Shown in pieces: positions 54,727 through 64,000 of a DNA stretch of 64,000 nt. The position numbers and the translations under genes were made by a program. The DNA is taken from positions 44,970,772 through 45,034,771 of the forward strand of contig CM055314.2 in the NCBI GenBank assembly GCA_029255685.2, written 5' to 3'. Within the stretch, counting starts at the first letter, position 1; every line of letters starts with the position of its first letter. The notes below the pieces were generated by a model. It was not told the origin of the DNA and ran no database searches. It saw only the letters and a list, made by a program, of their open reading frames with translations. The stretch is from Silene conica. Taxonomy: Eukaryota; Streptophyta; Magnoliopsida; Caryophyllales; Caryophyllaceae.

Positions 54727-57700
54727 TGTAATACCCCGTATTTTAGCCTCGGTCAATGGCAGTCAAACCATGTTTTATGCAAATAATTCAAATGGAGTGT
54801 TTATAAAGTAATTTTACGTAAACTGTTATTATTTTATAAATCATATTTCTACGATTATTTCGTATTTCATAATCATTTTATATTTGACGATTATTTCATA
54901 AAATAACATTTTATTCGTATTTTCTTTATTTTGTTAATATATTTTAATTAAATATATTTCATATTTTATATTTACTTCTCATTTATATTTGTTTTATTAT
55001 TTACGTCGTAATTATATTAAATCGTAATTTTATGCTAGTCCTAATAAAATTATATTCTTATACTTAATTTAATTAATATTTATTAATACTGAATTACTTA
55101 ATTATTCGGTATAAATAAATTATACGTATTTGTTTATTTTAAGTTACGAGTTGAGAACGTGTTTGAATGTCTCGAGAAGCGTGATGGGCTGTTAAACTCG
55201 GGTTATGTGTGTTGGACCGTTTAGACCATGTTAACCGAAGAGAAAAATAAAGAGACGAAACCCTAGTTATGCTACCCAACCCATCGACACTCAACATTCA
55301 AACCCTAATCACTTCTGCCTCCATCGACAACACATCTTGCCACCATCAACTGCCTCCATCGACAACACGTCCTGCCACCATCAACACTCACCAATAACTT
55401 TACTCAGGCTTCTACATCTCGTCTACCTCTCCCACACCAAAGGAATCCTTAGACTGTCGTGACACTTGAGAATAACGAAAGAGAAAATAGCGAGACAATA
55501 ACAGTCCCATCGTCACCACCTTGCGCAGTATGTATTCGTAAGTAATTTCATGCTCCTTCCTTGACTTTGATACTGTATACTAAGGTTGTGAGTAGTCCTT
55601 GTAATATATATATAACATGAACCTCGTGTTAAACCACCTTTCTACCATGAAAACTCTTATAATAGAGGCGATAAATGTCGACATTAAACACGTTCCTACT
55701 CTGTATTCATACTTTATGATTGTGTTCGTTATACTTGTTAATTCGTTATGTTTTTGGGTTGTTTTTGTTGTCGTGAGTCATGAGTTTGATGATAAGGAGT
55801 TAGGGGAGTATGAGGGTGGTGTTGGAATGGTTAGTGATGGTCGGAAAACTTAGGGAGACAGTTGTGTAGGTAGAATTACGAGAAGATGCAGGAACATGAG
55901 TCTGGGTGGTCAAGGAGTTTGGGGTGGTTGTTTCAGGGGGTTGAATGGTGTCGAAGGTTAGTGGTTGGCACCAGGGACTTGTGAGTATGGTGAGGTATCG
56001 TGGGTGGTGGTTGGTTGTGATAAGGGTGGTGTGAGCAGGTGGTTAATAGATCGTTTACAGGAGGGGTGTGGGACACGGGTGCAGGAACAGGGGTCCGTTG
56101 TTGTGAATGTGTGTGTTAGAGGTCTGGTTTCGAGGGCTGATTTGGGTATGGTGAGGGTGGTGGTAGAGGTCAGTAGATGCATGGTGGTCCGGGGGTGGCA
56201 ACCACGGTGGTTTAGGGATGGTGCAAGCGGTAAAAAGGGTGCCGAGGGGGCTGTGAAGTAGGTTTGTCAGAGGGGTTGCTGATCGTGATATGGGCTGTTA
56301 GTGTTGTACGTAATGTCGATTGTTGTGTAGGTTAGTTGTGCAAATAATTAGTATTATTTTTAGTATTATATTAGGATATGTGTAATACTACGTTTTTTTT
56401 CTATTTCGTTTTATTTAATAATTAATTTTAATTGCATGACGACGGGTTTTAAAGCGAAGAATTTAATTGGTGAACGAGGTACTTTGTATATAAGTATTTT
56501 GAGTCGTGTACGCAGGTATTTAACAAAACCGTGTTTGATTCATGTTATTTGGATATTGAAGTGCGTGAAGGACCTGACCCGTACATGGATAGTCGTGTAT
56601 GTGGGCCTAGGGTTGCGTGCAAACCTAGCCCATACACGGATTTAATATCTGAAAATTAGAATTTCAGAAAAACCCTTTCCCAGCCGCCTTACTTATACCA
56701 CGTTTGAGATCTTATTTTGACCTATCATCAAAAAAAAACACACCCACACTACTGCCGCCGTGTCATAGACCTAAGAGGAGAGTTCATAGGGTGCTTAAGG
56801 GTTGCCGGAGGTGGGTCGATTACATCTGAAAGGTAGCACACTCACCAACACTTCTTCAATTCGCAGGTTTCTACCCCTTTTCAATTCGTTATTTCAGTCT
56901 TAAAAATCATGTTAGAGTTCAAGTAATTTGCGTAATGACCATCAAGGTTGTATGTTAGTCGTATGTTGGCCCTTGTAGAGTCGTCGTTGACCCCGTAGAA
57001 CCACCCATAAGGGGCTGTTTACAGACTGTTCAGACGCGAAATAGAATGTTCAGGAACAGAGTCTGTAACATGTATATTTTATGTCTGTTTTCGAATACGT
57101 TTTTGGGTACGGTTGGTATGGGTGTTAGAGTTGATCGTAAGAGGGTGCTATGAGGTTTGTCTTGAGGGTTATCACGGTGGTTTATGGCTGTCGCGTTTCT
57201 GTTTAAATCGAGTTTCGTTGTGGGTAACAAACCATAAGCTAGAATGTAGTGGTGGTGTTGTCATGTTTGGGACGACTGTTTGGTGGCGTGGGTGGTGTTC
57301 GACGATTGCTGACTCCTCCCCTGGAACCACCGTGGCTCAGTGGCGTGCCTGGTGGTGCCAGTGGGGAAGCCAGGGGCTGCTGGTGGTGCAAGGACTGGCG
57401 GAAAAAGGGCTAGTCAGGCTGTTATGGGCTCGTGTTTGGTGGCTGTTGTACGTGTTTCATGTTCCTTGCGTTGTTTGTTGCTTGATAGTATTCAATTGTG
57501 TTGATTAATCTTAGTAATGATGGTTGTTGATTGTGGGTCTGATGTTGTTGTTAAGCAATCATCATTAGCATACGTTTTATTTTAATGTCATGTTTAGCTA
57601 AAGTATACCAATTATTATTACTATTATTATTATTATTATTATTATGATTGTCAATGTTTTAATTTAGTAGTATAATTATTACTAATGATATGGGATATTA

Positions 57701-58163
57701 AGAAATAAGAGTTGTTGTTTTTATTTTCTTAATGATATGGTGATATTTGATTATATGCTATATTGGAAATCAATACTTAGTAAGCCTATATTTAGCAAGT
57801 ATATGTCAAGTAAGCTTATATATTGGTTCCGAGTAATTGGATGTATGAATAGAATTTAATATTAAGTAATAATTATAGGAACGGAGTTCGAAGTGGAGTA
57901 TTTCTAGACGGTGTTGCTTAGTTTGCAGACTTGCTATACAGGTAGGTTACACTGGGACTACTTTTGTATTGTGTTATGTTTATATGTGAATTGGATGCTA
58001 TGGATGCAAGTATGATTATTTATGAGATGCATATACAGTATTGGTTCTTTATTATTGCATTCATAAGCATGGCATTAGTACGGTTACAGAGTGAGATGAT
58101 GATGAGATATTATTGGGCCCAGGCTAGCTCTGCAGGGCTAGACCTGGTGACCTCAGCTGTTAT
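54727..58163 (+). mobile_element. L2: second LTR-like stretch, unassigned
   Basis: It starts TGTAATACCCCG, another LTR-like beginning, after a duplicated TTATG. About 3.4 kb without a supported gene. It contains two CATCGACAACAC...TGCCACCATCAAC copies (about 55327-55394), an (ATT)n microsatellite (57611-57645), and, near 57880-58160, sequence like the 3' part of plant gypsy LTRs. Open frames here (for example 55965-56261, 57113-57508) show no known motif. It is possibly more than one LTR fragment. Confidence 0.4.
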
Positions 58164-59226
58164 CACTGGTAGAAAAACCTTTATTTGCTGCGCTTCATTT
58201 GAGGCGTTTTTGCTTAGTCGCCGCAAATAAGAAATCGAGTTTTATTTTTATTTTTAAAAAGAATCACAATTGCGGCGTCTATAATTTAACGCCTCAAATA
58301 CCTGAACAAAATCACCCTCCTTCCCCCTGGCCCTTCCCTAACCACTTTATGCCATTTATCATTTCCACCTTCCTTCTCCCTTTATCAATCCCCCCATTAT
58401 CAATTCAATCCCTTCAGTCCACCGTCAACCGCCATCGCCGCCCAATAACGCTCACCCATCAGTATACAAGTTTACACCATCGTCGCCCAACAAACGCTCA
58501 CCCATCAATCGCTTCTGCCATCCGTAAGTTTGCATTTTTCCCCTCTTACAACCTGCTTTTGAATAATTATTTGCTTTTGAATGTCATTTATATTTTCAAA
58601 ATTAATTATTGTTTCTTGACTGAAATTGGTACTTAATTTTAGGCTAACTGTTACAAACAAATTTCGAGTATAATTTATTATTTGTAATTTAGGGTTCCTA
58701 ATTGAATTTGGGATTTTGTATATAATCCATATTTTCATGATATATTGTATAATTAAGTGCTTAAGATGTTCCAAAGTGTTAATTCTAGTGCAGGGAGGGT
58801 TCTTAAGCAGCAAAATGCTGCTATTAAGGTTTGATTTTACAATTAACAGTGACTGAGTTTGTAGTTTTAAACAATTTAAAATCAAATTACAAGTTCGGAG
58901 CATTAATTTTTTTTATAATAACTCCAAATTAAGACTTTATCGTCGGAGAGTATCTCATCTCCTCTACTGCTGCTGTGCTGATGATTATAGTTAATTTATT
59001 TTATTTTGTTGTTCAATGTTTGTGTTTCATCCTTGAAGCATTGATGGCCCAGTTATGTTTTCTATTTTCTGGTGGAATCTAACCTGGCTTCATCCATTTC
59101 AGACAGTATCCAAGTGATCCGCCTTATATTGATATCATAAGTTCTAAAGGTCTTGATGAGAAAACACAAAAGCATCTAACATGGCTTCATCCATTTCAGG
59201 AGTGTTTGGGGATATTCCAGTTGTTC
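58164..59226 (+). mobile_element. CACTA (EnSpm-type) transposon end
   Basis: CACTGGTAGAAAAACC at 58164 is a typical CACTA terminal repeat. It is followed by subterminal motifs in both directions (TTTGCTGCG, GAGGCGTTT, CGCCGCAAAT, GCGGCGTCT). The other end and the transposase are not in the window; E1 interrupts at 59226. TAT (58161-58163) could be the 3-bp TSD. Confidence 0.65.
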
Positions 59227-60302
59227 TGATGCGTATTTAGGGTGATAATCAATTAAGACGATCAACAAAAATACGTATGTTGCAGCGGAATAAAAATACT
59301 AATAAAATAATACAATCTTGGACGAATAAAGAACGAAAAATAACAATGAACGATGAAAGAATGAACGAATGATGAACGAAGGAACGGATGGTGGTGGTGA
59401 CGTGGCTCACCGTGGACGGTGGTCAACGGTGGTGGCGTTTCTTGGTGTTTCTTGATCTTCTTGAATAAAGATTGCTGATGACGTAATAAGGCACATCACT
59501 TAATACTTGAAAGATTTGTGAAACGATTTGATGAATGATTTATGATTGTCGATGGATATGATAATTGATCAAGCTCACACAGATACCCTCTCAATTATTT
59601 TGAAGCTCACACAGATACTTCGGGTTTAAAGCTCACACAGATACTTTAGGGTTTTTGTAAGTTAAACTTAAGAAGAAAATTTGTTTATAATTTGATAATT
59701 GAATGAATAATAAGTGTATATGGCTGCCCTATTTATAGGGTGTATGGCCGAAAATCCTATTCTAATTAAGGTAGGAATACCTTAATTATTACTAGCTAGA
59801 AAACCCTAATCCTACTTAAGTTCAAACATCTAGTTTGACTAGGATTAAGACTCCTATTCCTAAACTAACTATGAATCCTAAAACTAGTAGGACTCCTTAT
59901 TCTATTAGGATTGTGAATCCTACACACACTAGAAAACCTAATCCTATTAGGATTATAAATCCTACAACAATTAGGATTCCTAATTCTACTAGGACTACGA
60001 ATCCTATCATAACTAGGATTCCTATTTAATTTAGGATTTCCTATTTATATTAGGACTCTTACAAAAACTCCTACTCGGACTAGAAAACACATTAGTCCTT
60101 ATTAAACATAAAATAAACTAAGGCTAGAATACTATTAATTTGAGCCGTGTTAATCACACGTCCCCAAGCTTCCATGGACGGACTTATGGCTAACCCATTC
60201 CATGCTATCTTGAACACTGTATTTGACCCAAATTCGAACCCGTAGTTTAGAGACCTCACATCATGGTTAAGGAGTAGCTCATAGGAGGATGCTCCCGCAT
60301 CA
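59227..60302 (-). repeat. E1 3' LTR (1076 bp)
   Basis: It runs TGATGCGTATTTAG...CTCCCGCATCA on +. TATA box as CCTATAAATAGG on minus near 59730. A U3 array of AATCCTA/TAGGATT motifs at about 59838-60060. 8 differences from the next LTR, all before 59710. Confidence 0.93.
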
Positions 60303-61630
60303 CACTCTCCTTCTTTTGGAAAATTTGGCCTCAAATTTCCGTGTATGCTACCACCTGGATCAAAAACACATCTTCCAAGTTGAATCATCCTTGTAATAAC
60401 AGGCCTAAGTATAGTTGTAGATTGAAGATGAAACTCCTGGACTCCATCCCACCATGGCTGACTTCGTCTTCCCCAAACTCTCTTCCACACTCCTTGTATT
60501 AATGATGCAACAACCGTACCCCTACGGAACATATAATTCGAACTTATCAACTTACTAGGGCTCCTACCACGTACCTTTTCACCATCCTCCTTTCCTCGCA
60601 CAGGTAAATTTTGAACAAAATAGGCAATTTGGAATCTAGTAGCTATACTTCTTATGGACATAGCATTTGGATCCCATAGTTGGTTAGAGTTCTTACTAGG
60701 TAGCTTCTTACCAATGCACACCTTAACTGATGATGAATCTGATGTGTTGATATTAAGACCTTCATCAATGACTTCGCTTAAGGACTCTTCACTTAGGATT
60801 GGTAAAAGTTCAGAAGTCTTTTGATCAATAATATTATCACCGCAATCAGTTCTTCCCTTATGAATTCTAATACTCCCGAACACTCCCGATATTAGATTAA
60901 TAACATTGTTCGTTTGAGCTTTGGATGGATCTTGAAGTAATCCTTGATTAACTACACTTGTATTATCACCAAGGGTCCTCTCACCCTTTTGCTCGTCCCC
61001 TTTATTAATATTAACAACATCAAGGTCTTCTTCTATAAACGAATCTTCTTCTTTTGGTTTATCTTTATGAACATATGAGTCCTCCTTTGGACAGTCCTGT
61101 GGAATGTTCGTTTCTTCAACAACAGGTACCCCATGGCTATTCTTGTCTTCGCCAACTCCTACTTCCTCTATGTCTTTCTTAGGTTCTACCTTTTTCTTTG
61201 GAACCCATGGTTGAAGATCAAATATTGTTTTTCCCTTAGGTATGCTATAAACATTGGTCCTTCCGTTGTGTTTCACCTTTCGACCAAACTGCCATGGTCT
61301 TCCCAATAAAATATGACTAGCACTCATAGGAACAATATCGCACCATATTTCATCTTCATATGGACCAATCTTGAATGGGACTAAGACTTGTTGGTTTACG
61401 TTAATCCCTTCTTCTCCATCAAGCCAATAAAGCTTATAAGGTTGTTTCTTATCAATCTTGGGTAGTTGTAATTTTTCAACTGCCTCTATGGACATTAAAT
61501 TAGTACAAGAACCGCTATCAATAATCATAGTACATACCTTATTCTTTATCTTGCATCTTGTACGAAAAATCCTTTCCCGTTGGTCATGGACCTCGTCGTC
61601 GGCCTCTATATGCATGTTCCTTAATACCAT
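60092..61630 (-). CDS. E1 protease-tail polyprotein, intact
   Basis: 512 residues from ATG 61630 (MVLRNMHIEA), which matches the C start. Residues 1-150 are retropepsin, nearly the same as C (IIDSGS at 36-41; [23 protein letters not shown]). From about residue 153 it departs from C. No RT, RNase H or integrase follows, but about 290 residues of unknown tail: acidic and K-rich first (to about 240), then NVINLISGVFGS, GKKLPSKNSNQLW, FQIAYFVQ, LIQGVWKRVWGRRSQPWWDG, IQLGRCVFDP, PPT-encoded PKEGECD, and 70 codons in the LTR with FGSNTVFKIAW. It is non-autonomous and fully open. The tail may be structural or regulatory; no domain is recognised. Confidence 0.85.
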   Translation of the reverse strand: MVLRNMHIEADDEVHDQRERIFRTRCKIKNKVCTMIIDSGSCTNLMSIEAVEKLQLPKIDKKQPYKLYWLDGEEGINVNQQVLVPFKIGPYEDEIWCDIVPMSASHILLGRPWQFGRKVKHNGRTNVYSIPKGKTIFDLQPWVPKKKVEPKKDIEEVGVGEDKNSHGVPVVEETNIPQDCPKEDSYVHKDKPKEEDSFIEEDLDVVNINKGDEQKGERTLGDNTSVVNQGLLQDPSKAQTNNVINLISGVFGSIRIHKGRTDCGDNIIDQKTSELLPILSEESLSEVIDEGLNINTSDSSSVKVCIGKKLPSKNSNQLWDPNAMSIRSIATRFQIAYFVQNLPVRGKEDGEKVRGRSPSKLISSNYMFRRGTVVASLIQGVWKRVWGRRSQPWWDGVQEFHLQSTTILRPVITRMIQLGRCVFDPGGSIHGNLRPNFPKEGECDAGASSYELLLNHDVRSLNYGFEFGSNTVFKIAWNGLAISPSMEAWGRVINTAQINSILALVYFMFNKD

Positions 61631-61675
61631 TGCGAATAAGTTCTCCCAAGAACTGGTATAATAAAAATTAGACCA

Positions 61676-61696
61676 AGAGCCGAAGCTCTGATACCA
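61676..61696 (-). promoter_or_regulatory. E1 primer-binding site and cUUCGg hairpin
   Basis: On minus, TGGTATCAGAGC (61685-61696) with the hairpin AGAGC-TTCG-GCTCT (61676-61689). Confidence 0.88.
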
Positions 61697-61699
61697 ATT

Positions 61700-62775
61700 T
61701 GATGCGTATTTGGGGTGATAATCAATTAAGACGATCAACAAAAATACGTATGTTGCAGCGGAATAAAAATACTAATAAAATAATACAATCTTGGACGAAT
61801 AAAGAACGAAAAATAACCAAGAACGATGAAAGAATGAACGAATGATGAACGAAGGAACGGATGGTGGTGGTGACGTGGCTCGCCGTGGATGGTGGTCAAC
61901 GGTGGTGGCGTTTCTTGGTGTTTCTTGATCTTCTTGAATAAAGATTGCTGATGACGTAATAAGGCACATCACTTAATACTTGAAAGATTTGTGAAACGAT
62001 TTGATGAATGATTTATGATTGTCGATGGATAGGATAATTGATCAAGCTCACACAGATACCCTCTCAATTATTTTGAAGCTCACACAGATACTTCGGGTTT
62101 AAAGCTCACACAGATACTTTAGGGTTTTTGTAAGTTAAACTTAACAAGAAAATTTGTTTATAATTTGATAATTGAATGAATAACAAGTGTATATGGCTGC
62201 CCTATTTATAGGGTGTATGGCCGAAAATCCTATTCTAATTAAGGTAGGAATACCTTAATTATTACTAGCTAGAAAACCCTAATCCTACTTAAGTTCAAAC
62301 ATCTAGTTTGACTAGGATTAAGACTCCTATTCCTAAACTAACTATGAATCCTAAAACTAGTAGGACTCCTTATTCTATTAGGATTGTGAATCCTACACAC
62401 ACTAGAAAACCTAATCCTATTAGGATTATAAATCCTACAACAATTAGGATTCCTAATTCTACTAGGACTACGAATCCTATCATAACTAGGATTCCTATTT
62501 AATTTAGGATTTCCTATTTATATTAGGACTCTTACAAAAACTCCTACTCGGACTAGAAAACACATTAGTCCTTATTAAACATAAAATAAACTAAGGCTAG
62601 AATACTATTAATTTGAGCCGTGTTAATCACACGTCCCCAAGCTTCCATGGACGGACTTATGGCTAACCCATTCCATGCTATCTTGAACACTGTATTTGAC
62701 CCAAATTCGAACCCGTAGTTTAGAGACCTCACATCATGGTTAAGGAGTAGCTCATAGGAGGATGCTCCCGCATCA
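61700..62775 (-). repeat. E LTR shared by E1 and E2 (1076 bp)
   Basis: It is at once the 5' LTR of E1 and the 3' LTR of E2. Identical by eye to the left LTR over its last 594 bp and different at 8 sites in its first 482 bp. Confidence 0.92.
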
Positions 62776-64000
62776 CACTCTCCTTCTTTTGGAAAATTTG
62801 GCCTCAAATTTCCGTGTATGCTACCACCTGGATCAAAAACACATCTTCCAAGTTGAATCATCCTTGTAATAACAGGCCTAAGTATAGTTGTAGATTGAAG
62901 ATGAAACTCCTGGACTCCATCCCACCATGGCTGACTTCGTCTTCCCCAAACTCTCTTCCACACTCCTTGTATTAATGATGCAACAACCGTACCCCTACGG
63001 AACATATAATTCGAACTTATCAACTTACTAGGGCTCCTACCACGTACCTTTTCACCATCCTCCTTTCCTCGCACAGGTAAATTTTGAACAAAATAGGCAA
63101 TTTGGAATCTAGTAGCTATACTTCTTATGGACATAGCATTTGGATCCCATAGTTGGTTAGAGTTCTTACTAGGTAGCTTCTTACCAATGCACACCTTAAC
63201 TGATGATGAATCTGATGTGTTGATATTAAGACCTTCATCAATGACTTCGCTTAAGGACTCTTCACTTAGGATTGGTAAAAGTTCAGAAGTCTTTTGATCA
63301 ATAATATTATCACCGCAATCAGTTCTTCCCTTATGAATTCTAATACTCCCGAACACTCCCGATATTAGATTAATAACATTGTTCGTTTGAGCTTTGGATG
63401 GATCTTGAAGTAATCCTTGATTAACTACACTTGTATTATCACCAAGGGTCCTCTCACCCTTTTGCTCGTCCCCTTTATTAATATTAACAACATCAAGGTC
63501 TTCTTCTATAAACGAATCTTCTTCTTTTGGTTTATCTTTATGAACATATGAGTCCTCCTTTGGACAGTCCTGTGGAATGTTCGTTTCTTCAACAACAGGT
63601 ACCCCATGGCTATTCTTGTCTTCGCCAACTCCTACTTCCTCTATGTCTTTCTTAGGTTCTACCCTTTTCTTTGGAACCCATGGTTGAAGATCAAATATTG
63701 TTTTTCCCTTAGGTATGCTATAAACATTGGTCCTTCCGTTGTGTTTCACCTTTCGATCAAACTGCCATGGTCTTCCCAATAAAATATGACTAGCACTCAT
63801 AGGAACAATATCGCACCATATTTCATCTTCATATGGACCAATCTTGAATGGGACTAAGACTTGTTGGTTTACGTTAATCCCTTCTTCTCCATCAAGCCAA
63901 TAAAGCTTATAAGGTTGTTTCTTATCAATCTTGGGTAGTTGTAATTTTTCAACTGCCTCTATGGACATTAAATTAGTACAAGAACCGCTATCAATAATCA
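62565..64000 (-). CDS. E2 protease-tail polyprotein, partial
   Basis: The same protein as E1, cut by the window edge within the protease active-site region. It differs from E1 at two residues that I can see: KKR for KKK before VEPKKD, and Asp for Gly in the [10 protein letters not shown] block. The Asp matches C, so the E1 Gly is probably the derived state. No stop or frameshift to 62565. The last 70 codons lie in the shared LTR. Confidence 0.85.
   Translation of the reverse strand, partial: IIDSGSCTNLMSIEAVEKLQLPKIDKKQPYKLYWLDGEEGINVNQQVLVPFKIGPYEDEIWCDIVPMSASHILLGRPWQFDRKVKHNGRTNVYSIPKGKTIFDLQPWVPKKRVEPKKDIEEVGVGEDKNSHGVPVVEETNIPQDCPKEDSYVHKDKPKEEDSFIEEDLDVVNINKGDEQKGERTLGDNTSVVNQGLLQDPSKAQTNNVINLISGVFGSIRIHKGRTDCGDNIIDQKTSELLPILSEESLSEVIDEGLNINTSDSSSVKVCIGKKLPSKNSNQLWDPNAMSIRSIATRFQIAYFVQNLPVRGKEDGEKVRGRSPSKLISSNYMFRRGTVVASLIQGVWKRVWGRRSQPWWDGVQEFHLQSTTILRPVITRMIQLGRCVFDPGGSIHGNLRPNFPKEGECDAGASSYELLLNHDVRSLNYGFEFGSNTVFKIAWNGLAISPSMEAWGRVINTAQINSILALVYFMFNKD

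Larger units (their letters stand above)
59227..64000 (-). mobile_element. Elements E1 and E2: tandem PR-tail Ty3/gypsy array
   Basis: LTR (59227-60302), internal E1 (60303-61699), LTR (61700-62775), internal E2 (62776 onward, cut by the window). The repeat period is 2473 bp. Both internals encode protease plus an unknown tail, with neither gag nor RT/IN. The outer left flank TGTTC is a possible TSD. Confidence 0.93.

Noticed and set aside
55965..56261. V/G/R-rich ORF in L2 and its antisense partner
   Set aside because: GT-rich repeats give open frames on both strands; no conservation evident.
58199..58636. 145-codon ORF in the CACTA end
   Set aside because: It starts in subterminal repeats and shows no transposase motif.
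59838..60060. Regularly spaced U3 motifs considered as a CRISPR-like array
   Set aside because: Units are short, degenerate and unevenly spaced, inside a plant LTR; no cas genes.

Overview
The window is plant nuclear DNA made almost entirely of nested LTR retrotransposons. The evidence is polyproteins of Ty3/gypsy, Ty1/copia and sirevirus type, primer-binding sites matching the 3' end of initiator tRNA-Met, 5-bp target-site duplications (TSDs), a CACTA-type transposon end, and no host gene that I can support. The organism is an angiosperm, probably a dicot; I cannot name the species. The gypsy polyproteins resemble the chromovirus/CRM lineage: the RT sequence, a GPY/F-type integrase C-terminus, and an ORF running through the polypurine tract (PPT) into the 3' LTR.

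Layout (labels used throughout). 1-444: copia LTR fragment. 445-1735: A, + strand remnant of the tail-only family also seen as E. 1736-6794: B1/B2, a tandem LTR-INT-LTR-INT array of gag-PR elements (- strand). 6795-40794: F1, a gag-less PR-pol element opened by a 29-kb nest. Inside F1 lies G (gag-PR-tail, - strand, up to 39547). Inside G lie F3 (- strand, to 21667), F2 (+ strand, 23830-29008) and the copia element K (31174-39401). Inside F3 lies D (11002-16738), the only element with gag and pol joined. 40795-40811: remaining stub of B2. 41417-50400: 3' part of a sirevirus (S) whose LTR is split by C (44544-49825), a very young gag-less PR-pol element with an open ORF. 50681-52975: H, a truncated gag-PR-tail element. 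52976-58163: two LTR-like stretches (L1, L2). 58164-59226: CACTA end. 59227-64000: E1/E2, a second LTR-INT-LTR-INT tandem, cut by the window edge.

The main biological point is division of labour. F1-F3 and C begin with protease directly after the leader and have no gag. B, G and H carry gag and protease but no RT/IN. A and E carry protease plus an unknown tail, or the tail alone. Partners share cis sequences (LTR ends, R-U5, primer-binding site plus a cUUCGg hairpin, leader, PPT) but split the proteins, with protease kept by all. F2 and F3 moved independently although both have the same catalytic Asp-to-Gly change in RT, so they were probably copied by enzyme supplied in trans. Copia K is likewise a gag-only element. 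The window therefore looks like a guild of retrotransposons that complement one another. The sequence shows the architecture; trans-complementation itself is inference.
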